The notes under the pieces were generated by a model that was given only the letters and a program-made list of their open reading frames with translations, did not search any database and had not been told where the DNA came from. A stretch of DNA of 11,047 nt from Chloroflexota bacterium (GTDB lineage Bacteria > Chloroflexota > Limnocylindria > Limnocylindrales > CSP1-4), in NCBI GenBank assembly GCA_017882025.1, contig JADGQG010000052.1:1-11047 (forward strand), read 5' to 3'. Positions 5,881-11,047 of the stretch are shown here, piece by piece (position 1 is the first letter of the stretch; each line of letters opens with the position of its first letter). A program made the position numbers and the translations under genes.

Positions 5881-7146
5881 ATGACCGCCGACCTCCGCCG
5901 GAGGCTCGCGATCCCGAGCGAGCGGCTCGATGACCTCAACGCGTTCCTGCTTGACCCAGATTCGCGGGTCGTCAACGACGTGCTGGCCGTCATCGCTCGC
6001 TACGGGACCCCCGAGGAGATCAACCGCAAGGCCTGGGCCGCCGCCGAGCTGCCGGCGCTCCTCGACCGCGTCGGGGCCGCCCACCCCAAGTATCTCGCCG
6101 ACCTGGACTGGCTCGCCGGAGAGCGTGACCGGGGCGCATTCGTCGGCGTCGCCGACTACCGTCGGGGGGTCCTCGGCCCGCGAGCGGACACCACGGCCTT
6201 CCGCGACGACATGGCGGTGACCCTGGAGGTGAGCGCCCTCCAGTACTTCCCGTGGGTCATCGCGGCGGCACGAAAGGCGATCGCCGAGCGCTCTCTCATG
6301 CCCGCCCGCTGGATCCAGGTCCGCCGGATGAAGGAGCAGGAGGCCGACGGCGACCTCCCGGCGATCGCGGCGGCCATGCACATCATCGGCGCCAGCTACG
6401 TGGAGACGCTCGACACGAAGGGCACCGACGGCTCGAACATCCACCTCGGCGGCCCGGCCACGATCACCGGCTATTTCGGCGGGATCGGCGAGCCCAACGA
6501 CCACGTGCTCCAGTGGCTCGACGAGTTCCTCCACTACTACACCGAGTACGGCGTGCGCCAGGTCCTCAACATCAACCCCGGGACCGTGCTGGCGGGCTAC
6601 CTCCTCCACCGTCTTGGCGTGGACATCGAGTTCAAGATCTCGGTCTTCATGGGCAACGACAACCCGTACGCCGGGATGTGGACCCTCATCGGGGCCAAGC
6701 TCTTCGCGCGCGACGACGGCACGACGCCGCTCGTCGGCTTCAACTGGGGCAACTCGGTGAACAACGAGACGCTGGAGATCACGGCCGAGATCCGGCGGGC
6801 GCTCGGCTTCGAGGACATCGTCCGCTTCGAGCACCACATCACCGAGACGTGGAGGAGCATCGTCCTGCAGCCGTACGACCGCCGCGAGGAGCTCATGGCG
6901 CTGGCGGACCACGTGCCGAACATCTCGGCGAAGCACGAGGGGGGCGACCCGGCGGTGGACGGGGCGCGACCACACCCCTCGGACATCCTGGATTACTTCC
7001 GCGAGAAGTCCGAGGTCATCGCGAGCGGCGACTGGGAGAGCCTCGCGCTCAACTTCATGGACAAGCTCGACGCGACGAACCACACGGCGCGGGCGCTGAC
7101 GGAGCACGGCCTGAGCTTCGTGGCGGCCCGCAACCTGCACCAGTGA
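5881..7146 (+). CDS. Conserved-looking soluble protein of unknown function, linked to panB
   Basis: A 421-residue protein with no signal peptide or membrane segment; I do not recognise its family. It has the look of a folded cytoplasmic enzyme. After a helical N-terminal third, the centre carries many Gly/Asn/His/aromatic motifs: SNIHLGGPATITGYFGGIG (185-203), FLHYYTEYG (216-224), LNINPGTVLAGY (229-240), MGNDNPYAGMW (257-267), VGFNWGNSVNNETLE (285-299), FEHHITETW (316-324) and ISAKHEGGDP (348-357). The ATG at 5881 has GGAGAG just upstream. An ATG at 5860 overlapping the panB stop as ATGA is the alternative (428 residues). Base composition and codon use match panB, so it looks native. Tight linkage to panB hints at pantothenate, one-carbon or branched-chain ketoacid metabolism, but nothing in the sequence shows the reaction. 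Confidence 0.9.
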   Translation: MTADLRRRLAIPSERLDDLNAFLLDPDSRVVNDVLAVIARYGTPEEINRKAWAAAELPALLDRVGAAHPKYLADLDWLAGERDRGAFVGVADYRRGVLGPRADTTAFRDDMAVTLEVSALQYFPWVIAAARKAIAERSLMPARWIQVRRMKEQEADGDLPAIAAAMHIIGASYVETLDTKGTDGSNIHLGGPATITGYFGGIGEPNDHVLQWLDEFLHYYTEYGVRQVLNINPGTVLAGYLLHRLGVDIEFKISVFMGNDNPYAGMWTLIGAKLFARDDGTTPLVGFNWGNSVNNETLEITAEIRRALGFEDIVRFEHHITETWRSIVLQPYDRREELMALADHVPNISAKHEGGDPAVDGARPHPSDILDYFREKSEVIASGDWESLALNFMDKLDATNHTARALTEHGLSFVAARNLHQ

Positions 7147-7193
7147 CGGGCGCGCCGGTAGTCGGAATCGACCGTTTCGTGCTCAAAAGGTGG

Positions 7194-7266
7194 CGCGCCC
7201 GGCGGGACTCGAACCCACGACCTCCAGGTCCGCAACCTGGCGCTCTATCCGCTGAGCTACGGGCGC
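7194..7266 (-). tRNA. tRNA-Arg (anticodon GCG)
   Basis: A 73-nucleotide tRNA on the minus strand. The acceptor GCGCCCG/CGGGCGC has discriminator G and an encoded CCA (7191-7193). The D arm GCTC...GAGC contains GGA, so A20, an arginine identity element, is present. The anticodon arm is CCAGG-TTGCGGA-CCTGG, with GCG at 34-36, decoding CGC and, by G-U wobble, CGU. The T arm has GTGGG-TTCGAGT-CCCGC. Most bacteria read these codons with tRNA-Arg(ACG) after A34 is edited to inosine by TadA; a genomic G34 arginine tRNA is unusual. It lies 7 bases after the CCA of tRNA-Ser(GCU) on the same strand, so the two are probably co-transcribed. Confidence 0.96.
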
Positions 7267-7276
7267 ACGATGGTGG

Positions 7277-7365
7277 CGGAGAGGGAGGGATTCGAACCCT
7301 CGAGGCAGGTTACCCCACCTGGCGGTTTAGCAAACCGCTGCACTAGGCCTCTATGCGACCTCTCC
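7277..7365 (-). tRNA. tRNA-Ser (anticodon GCU)
   Basis: An 89-nucleotide class II tRNA on the minus strand with acceptor GGAGAGG/CCTCTCC, discriminator G and encoded CCA (7274-7276). The anticodon arm is GCGGT-TTGCTAA-ACCGC, with GCT at 34-36 reading AGC/AGU. The long variable arm (CAGGTGGGGTAACCTG) forms the serine-type stem. The T arm matches that of tRNA-Ser(GGA). It is the first gene of a two-tRNA unit with tRNA-Arg(GCG). Confidence 0.96.
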
Positions 7366-7382
7366 GGGCCCACGGCCGGCGG

Positions 7383-7388
7383 ATTCTA
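7383..7388 (-). promoter_or_regulatory. -10 box for the Ser-Arg tRNA pair
   Basis: TAGAAT on the minus strand, five of six to consensus, lies 17 bases upstream of the tRNA-Ser(GCU) 5' end, a normal distance for a short tRNA leader. No clear -35 hexamer is seen. The stretch 7389-7481 between it and the divergent aro promoter holds nothing else I can support. Confidence 0.4.
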
Positions 7389-7481
7389 GCAGACGTCCGG
7401 CCGCTGCCGCGAGCAGTGGCCCCGCGGCTGCGAGCGGAGCACCGAAGAGCCTGCCCACGGCTGGGTGAACGTGTCCCCGCG

Positions 7482-7511
7482 TTGACAGGGTCGGTCGGCG
7501 GCCGCTATCGT
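7482..7511 (+). promoter_or_regulatory. aro operon promoter
   Basis: Perfect -35 TTGACA (7482-7487), an 18-base spacer, and -10 TATCGT (7506-7511, four of six). Transcription would begin near 7518, only a few bases before the GTG of the leader peptide at 7521. The leader peptide would therefore be translated from a leaderless or nearly leaderless transcript, and no ribosome-binding site is seen for it. Confidence 0.6.
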
Positions 7512-7520
7512 CCGGGCACC

Positions 7521-7559
7521 GTGCAGGCGCACCACTTCCTCTTTATGGACCCGGCATGA
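7521..7559 (+). CDS. Putative aro attenuator leader peptide (12 residues)
   Basis: A 12-codon frame, GTG to TGA, encoding VQAHHFLFMDPA. It begins at the expected transcription start of the aro promoter, and its stop codon lies inside a hairpin arm that competes with other structures ahead of an intrinsic terminator. Two Phe codons (TTC, TTT) and two adjacent His codons fall in the middle. Phe is an end product of the pathway started by the downstream DAHP synthase, so ribosome stalling on the Phe codons is a plausible sensor. The Phe enrichment is modest, and translation is inferred only from position and context. Confidence 0.5.
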   Translation: MQAHHFLFMDPA

Positions 7560-7602
7560 CCGTCCGCGGGGCGTAGGCTCCGAGGCACGGCTCGTGCCGG
7601 GT
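7549..7602 (+). promoter_or_regulatory. Competing hairpins of the aro leader (attenuator switch)
   Basis: The strand TCGTGCCGGGT (7592-7602) can pair over 11 bases (one G-U) with ACCCGGCATGA (7549-7559), which contains the leader peptide stop codon. The same strand can instead form the local hairpin GGCACG/CGTGCC (7584-7589 with 7593-7598), or pair with CCGGCAC copies at 7640-7646 and 7654-7660 beyond the terminator. These options are mutually exclusive, so a ribosome on the leader peptide would change the fold. Which form favours termination cannot be settled by eye; GAGGC (7582-7586) can also pair with GCCTC (7620-7624) of the terminator. Confidence 0.45.
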
Positions 7603-7604
7603 GG

Positions 7605-7639
7605 AAGCAGGGGTCGCACGCCTCTGCTTTTTTCTTTTT
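7605..7639 (+). terminator. Intrinsic terminator in the aro leader
   Basis: A 9-base-pair stem AAGCAGGGG/CCTCTGCTT (one G-U pair) with a 7-base loop is followed by TTTTTT, C, TTTTT. In this very GC-rich DNA such a T tract stands out. It lies between the aro promoter and the aroF start (51 bases downstream), on the operon's own strand. It should therefore act as a conditional terminator (attenuator) rather than end an upstream gene, since the upstream tRNA genes read the other way. Confidence 0.82.
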
Positions 7640-7689
7640 CCGGCACTTCCTGTCCGGCACGACAAGCTCGGGACGCGAGGCGAGGCCAC

Positions 7690-8754
7690 ATGTTCGTCGT
7701 CATGTCGCTCGGAGCGAGCGAGGAAGCCCTCAATGCCGTCCGCAGCCTGATCCTCGACGAGGGGCTGACGCCCCACGAGAACCGGGGTGCGGCCGGCACG
7801 GTGATCGCCGTGCTCGGTGAGGGCGGTGCCCGGCTGGACCGCCTCGGCGCCCGGTTGACCTCCCTTCCGGGCGTGGCGTCCGTGAGCCGGACCAACCGCC
7901 CGTTCAAGCTGACCTCGCGGGCGTTCCACCCCGAGGACACCGTGGTAGAAGTGGGCGACGTCCGGATCGGGGATGGCTCGCTCGCGATCATGGCCGGCCC
8001 ATGCGCCGTCGAGTCGCGGGAACAGCTGTTCGAGACCGCCGACGCGGTCGCGGCTGCCGGCGCCGACGTGCTGCGCGGCGGCGCGTTCAAGCCGCGCACG
8101 AGCCCCTACTCGTTCCAGGGCCTGGGCCTCCACGGGTTGCGACTCCTGGCCGAGGCTCGCGAGCGGACCGGGTTGCCGGTGATCACCGAGGTGATGGAGC
8201 CCGGCCAGGTGGAGCCCGTCGCCGAGTACGCCGACATCCTCCAGATCGGCGCACGGAACATGCAGAACTACTCGCTGCTCATGGCGGTGGGCAAGACCGG
8301 ACGGCCGGTGCTCATCAAGCGGGGCCTGTCCGGCACGATCGAGGAGTGGCTGATGGCCGCCGAGTACGTGATGTCGAGCGGCAACCCGAACGTGATCCTC
8401 TGCGAGCGGGGCATCCGGACCTTCGAGACCGCCACGCGCAACACGCTCGACATCGCGGCCGTGCCGCTCCTGCACGAGCTGACGCACCTGCCCGTGATCA
8501 TCGACCCGTCGCACGCAACCGGCAAGCGCTGGCTGGTGGCGCCGCTCTCGCTGGCAGCGGCCGCGATCGGGGCAGATGGCCTCCTGATCGAGGTCCACCC
8601 GCGCCCGGAGGAGGCACTCTCCGACGGGGACCAGTCCGTGACGCTGGACCAGTTCGCCGCGCTCGTCGCGGCCGCCCGGCCGGTCCACGCGCAGGCCGCT
8701 CCGCTCCATGCGCCCCGCGGCGGCGCGATCTCCGCCGCCGGCTCGAAGGACTGA
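7690..8754 (+). CDS. aroF: 3-deoxy-7-phosphoheptulonate (DAHP) synthase, AroF type
   Basis: Joins phosphoenolpyruvate and erythrose 4-phosphate, the first step of the shikimate pathway. The 354-residue protein has an N-terminal ferredoxin-like regulatory domain (about 1-70, beginning MFVVMSLGASEEAL) and a type I-beta TIM barrel related to KDO8P synthase. Seen in the barrel: MAGPCAVES (101-109), RGGAFKPRTSPYSFQG, ITEVM, LQIGARNMQN, LIKRGLSGTIEEW, ILCERGIRTFE and DPSHATGKR, which hold the substrate- and metal-binding residues. In Thermotoga the N-terminal domain mediates allosteric inhibition by aromatic amino acids; the same is inferred here. The ATG at 7690 follows a weak GCGAGG; frames upstream of it run through the terminator. 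Likely also controlled by the attenuator just upstream. Confidence 0.96.
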   Translation: MFVVMSLGASEEALNAVRSLILDEGLTPHENRGAAGTVIAVLGEGGARLDRLGARLTSLPGVASVSRTNRPFKLTSRAFHPEDTVVEVGDVRIGDGSLAIMAGPCAVESREQLFETADAVAAAGADVLRGGAFKPRTSPYSFQGLGLHGLRLLAEARERTGLPVITEVMEPGQVEPVAEYADILQIGARNMQNYSLLMAVGKTGRPVLIKRGLSGTIEEWLMAAEYVMSSGNPNVILCERGIRTFETATRNTLDIAAVPLLHELTHLPVIIDPSHATGKRWLVAPLSLAAAAIGADGLLIEVHPRPEEALSDGDQSVTLDQFAALVAAARPVHAQAAPLHAPRGGAISAAGSKD

Positions 8755-8795
8755 GGCCGGCCGTGCTCGGCGCGCCCGTCGCGGAGAGGGTGGCC

Positions 8796-10112
8796 GTGCG
8801 CCCCGCGCGCCGGTTGCGGGGCGAGATCCGGCTGCCCGGCGACAAGTCGATCAGCCACCGGGCGCTCCTCCTGGCGCTGCTCGCCGCGGGCGAGAGCCGG
8901 ATCACGGGCGCGGGCGACGGTCGCGACGTGCGGGCGACCGCCGACGTCGCGTCCGCCCTCGGAGCCAGCGTGACGCGGCTCGGCGGCGATGCACGCAGCG
9001 TGGACTACCGCGTGGTCTCGCCGGGACGCGCCGCCCTCGTGGAACCGGCCGGGATCCTGGACTGCCGCAACTCCGGGACGACGTTCCGCCTGGTGGCGGG
9101 CATCCTGGCCGGGTTGCCGGGCTTTGCCGTCCTCGACGGGGACGAGTCGCTGCGCCGCCGACCGATGGCACGCGTTGCGGCGCCCCTTGTCGCGATGGGG
9201 GCCACGATCGCCGGACGTGCCGGCACGACGCTGGCGCCATTCGCCATCACCGGCTCGACGACGCTCCGCGCCATCGAGCATGTCACGCTGGTCCCGAGTG
9301 CCCAGGTGAAGTCATGCGTGCTGCTCGCCGGGCTGGCCGCCACGGGCACGACGGCGGTGCGCGAGGCGCTGCCCACGCGCGACCACACGGAGCGCATGCT
9401 GCGCGCCCGCGGCGTTTCCGTCCGCACCGAGCTCCTCGACGACGGTGGCGCCCTCCACGAGATCGCCGGGCCGGCGACGGTCCTGCCGCTGGACGAACGG
9501 GTCCCTGGCGACGTGTCGAGTGCGGCATTCTGGCTGGTGGCGGCGGTCATCCACCCCGACGCGGACCTGCTCCTCCGGAATGTCGGGACGAACCCGTCGC
9601 GGCGTGGGATCATCGACCTGTTGCGCCGGATGGGCGCCGAGATCGAGGAACGGCCGGTCGGGACCGGCGCGGGCGGGGTGTCCGGCGAGCCGATCGCCGA
9701 TCTCGCCGTCCGGAGCAGCTCACTTCATGGAATCGACGTGGATCCCGCCGAGGTCGCCGGAGCGATCGACGAGATCCCCATCCTCTGCCTCGCCGCCGCG
9801 GTTGCGTCCGGTCGCAGCCGGATCCGGGGCATCGGGGAGTTGCGCCACAAGGAATCGGACCGCGTCGCCGGGATCGTCGCCGGGCTCGTGGCCCTCGGAG
9901 CCCGGATCCGGGCGGACGGAGACGAGATCGAGATCGAGGGTGGCCGCGCGCTCCGAGGCGCGGCGGTTGCCAGCCATGACGACCACCGCCTGGCGATGAC
10001 GTTCGCCGTCGCGGGCCTCATCGCGGAAGGGACCACGCTCGTCGGGCAACCTGGCTCGGCCGACGTCTCCTACCCGGGCTTCTTCGACGACCTGGAAAGG
10101 GTGCGCGCATGA
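8796..10112 (+). CDS. aroA: 3-phosphoshikimate 1-carboxyvinyltransferase (EPSP synthase)
   Basis: Transfers enolpyruvate from PEP to shikimate 3-phosphate, the sixth step of the pathway. The 438-residue protein has LPGDKSISHRALL at its N-terminus, DCRNSGTTFRL, VPSAQVKSCVLLAG, LPTRDHTERML, GDVSSAAFWL, the DEIPILCLAAA catalytic Asp region, LRHKESDR and HDDHRLAMTFAVAG, all family hallmarks. The motifs GDKS, SAQVK and RDHTE are those described for class II EPSP synthases such as the CP4 enzyme; the fourth motif NxTR reads NPSR. The GTG at 8796 is chosen because GGAGAGG lies 6 bases upstream and it gives the usual N-terminus. GTG at 8763 (449 residues, GAGG upstream) is a fair alternative. The gap from aroF is small, and the stop overlaps the aroE start. 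Confidence 0.96.
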   Translation: MRPARRLRGEIRLPGDKSISHRALLLALLAAGESRITGAGDGRDVRATADVASALGASVTRLGGDARSVDYRVVSPGRAALVEPAGILDCRNSGTTFRLVAGILAGLPGFAVLDGDESLRRRPMARVAAPLVAMGATIAGRAGTTLAPFAITGSTTLRAIEHVTLVPSAQVKSCVLLAGLAATGTTAVREALPTRDHTERMLRARGVSVRTELLDDGGALHEIAGPATVLPLDERVPGDVSSAAFWLVAAVIHPDADLLLRNVGTNPSRRGIIDLLRRMGAEIEERPVGTGAGGVSGEPIADLAVRSSSLHGIDVDPAEVAGAIDEIPILCLAAAVASGRSRIRGIGELRHKESDRVAGIVAGLVALGARIRADGDEIEIEGGRALRGAAVASHDDHRLAMTFAVAGLIAEGTTLVGQPGSADVSYPGFFDDLERVRA

Positions 10113-10999
10113 CGAAGCGGATCGTGCTCATCGGCCATCCGGTGGGCCACTCCCTGTCTGGCGCGATGCACCAGGCGGCCCTGGATTCCCTGGGAATCCC
10201 GGCCACCTACGAGCTCTGGGACCGGGCGCCGGCCGAGCTGGCCGACGCGGTCGCCGAGCTGCGCGGCGACGATTTCCTGGGCGCGAACGTGACGATCCCG
10301 CACAAGGAGAAAGTCGCGGCGCTGATGGATCGCCTTACGGAGGAGGCCCACGCGACCGGCGCGGTCAACACGATCACGAAGGAGGGCCGCAAGCTCGTCG
10401 GTCACAACACGGACGTGCCGGGCTTCCGCGTCGCGCTCGACCGGCTGGTCGGCAAGCAGAAGATGCCGCGCCAGGCCGTCATCCTGGGTTCCGGCGGCGG
10501 CGCCCGGGCCGTGGTCCACGGGCTGGTAACCGAGGGATTCCAGCGCATCGTCGTCTTCAATCGGCACCTCCACCGCGCGGAGGCCCTGGTGAAGTTCTTC
10601 GGGCGCAGCGCCGCCCACATGGAGCTGCGGGCGATGCCCTGGCACGAGTCGATCATCGAGGCGGAGCTCGCTCGCGCCCGCGTCCTCGTCAATGCCACGT
10701 CCGTGGGGCTGGCGGGGGACGTCAGCCCGATCCCGGCCGAGCTGCTGCCGAGCGACCTGCTGGTCCTGGACCTCATCTACAACCCACCCCAGACGCGGCT
10801 CCTGCGCGACGCCGCGGCCGCCGGGTGCGCAACCCAGAACGGCGAGCTGATGCTGCTGCACCAGGGGGCGGCGGCTTTCGCGCTATGGACGGGGCAGCCC
10901 GCACCGGTGGAGCTGATGCGCGAGAAGCTGGAGGCCGAGCTGGCGGTCGCCGCCGAGGCGGGGTCCGCGGCCGAACCGGGTGATCCGGGAGCGGGATGA
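10109..10999 (+). CDS. aroE: Shikimate dehydrogenase (NADP+)
   Basis: Reduces 3-dehydroshikimate to shikimate with NADPH. In the 296-residue protein the substrate domain shows GHSLSGAMH (13-21; Gly replaces the usual Pro), NVTIPHKE with catalytic K66, and GHNTDVPGF with D102. The nucleotide-binding loop GSGGGARAVV and NRHLHRAEAL follow, then NATSVGL, DLIYNPPQT and the C-terminal GELMLLHQGAAAFALWTG. About 20 extra residues rich in Ala/Glu/Gly end the protein. The ATG overlaps the aroA stop by four bases (ATGA) and has GGAAAGG about 8 bases upstream. The 3' end overlaps aroC in the same way, so the genes are translationally coupled. Confidence 0.96.
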   Translation: MTKRIVLIGHPVGHSLSGAMHQAALDSLGIPATYELWDRAPAELADAVAELRGDDFLGANVTIPHKEKVAALMDRLTEEAHATGAVNTITKEGRKLVGHNTDVPGFRVALDRLVGKQKMPRQAVILGSGGGARAVVHGLVTEGFQRIVVFNRHLHRAEALVKFFGRSAAHMELRAMPWHESIIEAELARARVLVNATSVGLAGDVSPIPAELLPSDLLVLDLIYNPPQTRLLRDAAAAGCATQNGELMLLHQGAAAFALWTGQPAPVELMREKLEAELAVAAEAGSAAEPGDPGAG

Positions 11000-11047
11000 C
11001 GGCGTTCCGGTTCCTCACCGCCGGGGAGTCGCACGGGCCGGCGCTCA
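10996..11047 (+). CDS. aroC: Chorismate synthase, N-terminal fragment (runs off the edge)
   Basis: The first 17 codons read MTAFRFLTAGESHGPAL, matching the start of chorismate synthase, where R-F-x-T-x-GESHGPAL is a signature. The enzyme makes chorismate from EPSP using reduced FMN. The ATG overlaps the aroE stop as ATGA, with GGGAG upstream. Only the start lies in the window, but the motif and operon position make the call safe. Confidence 0.93.
   Translation, partial: MTAFRFLTAGESHGPAL

Noticed and set aside
7148..7200. Inverted repeat GGGCGCGCC (7148-7156) / GGCGCGCCC (7192-7200) at the 3' end of tRNA-Arg, possibly a terminator or attachment site
   Set aside because: The core GGCGCGCC is itself a palindrome and likely by chance at this GC content; no T tract follows and no integrase or second attachment copy is seen.
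8001..8762. Upstream extension of the aroA frame by about 250 codons, suggesting a fusion
   Set aside because: The extension runs out of frame through aroF, which is clearly coding in another frame; its translation is Arg/Pro/Gly-rich noise.

Overview
The window is GC-rich chromosomal DNA from a free-living bacterium. The 130 bases of 16S rRNA at the left edge and the Bacillus-type long SRP RNA fit a deep-branching Gram-positive-like lineage. My best guess is Chloroflexota (a Limnocylindria- or Thermomicrobia-like group); this is an inference from sequence flavour, not a database result. Most of the content is core housekeeping genes. I see no insertion sequences, phage genes or CRISPR arrays.

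Left block, minus strand (1-3620). Read in the direction of transcription it runs: SRP RNA with a complete Alu-type domain, dnaX (clamp-loader tau/gamma subunit), ybaB/ebfC (nucleoid protein), recR (recombination mediator), a 61-residue two-helix membrane protein, then the tandem promoters, leader and 5' end of a 16S rRNA gene. The dnaX-ybaB-recR order is a classic replication/repair cluster. Here it points straight into an rRNA operon with no clear terminator between them.

Middle block (3835-4901, minus strand). Two serine tRNA genes (GGA and CGA anticodons) are followed by a TadA-family deaminase gene and the remnant of a beta-hydroxyacid dehydrogenase. The TadA homologue keeps its zinc ligands but has isoleucine where the catalytic glutamate should be. 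The dehydrogenase has lost its whole middle.

Right-centre (4955-7365). panB (ketopantoate hydroxymethyltransferase) is followed closely by a well-preserved 421-residue protein that I do not recognise. Convergent to these are a tRNA-Arg with the unusual anticodon GCG and a tRNA-Ser(GCU). The tRNA-Arg(GCG) can read CGC/CGU without inosine. With the TadA homologue lacking its catalytic Glu 2.6 kb away, this suggests a lineage that has abandoned A-to-I wobble editing of tRNA-Arg. That is the most interesting observation in the window.

Right block, plus strand (7482-11047). This is a shikimate-pathway operon: promoter, a 12-codon leader peptide containing Phe and His codons, competing hairpins and an intrinsic terminator (an apparent attenuator), then aroF (DAHP synthase), aroA (EPSP synthase), aroE (shikimate dehydrogenase) and the first 17 codons of aroC (chorismate synthase). 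The last genes are joined by ATGA overlaps. aroB and aroK are not in the window and may lie beyond the right edge.
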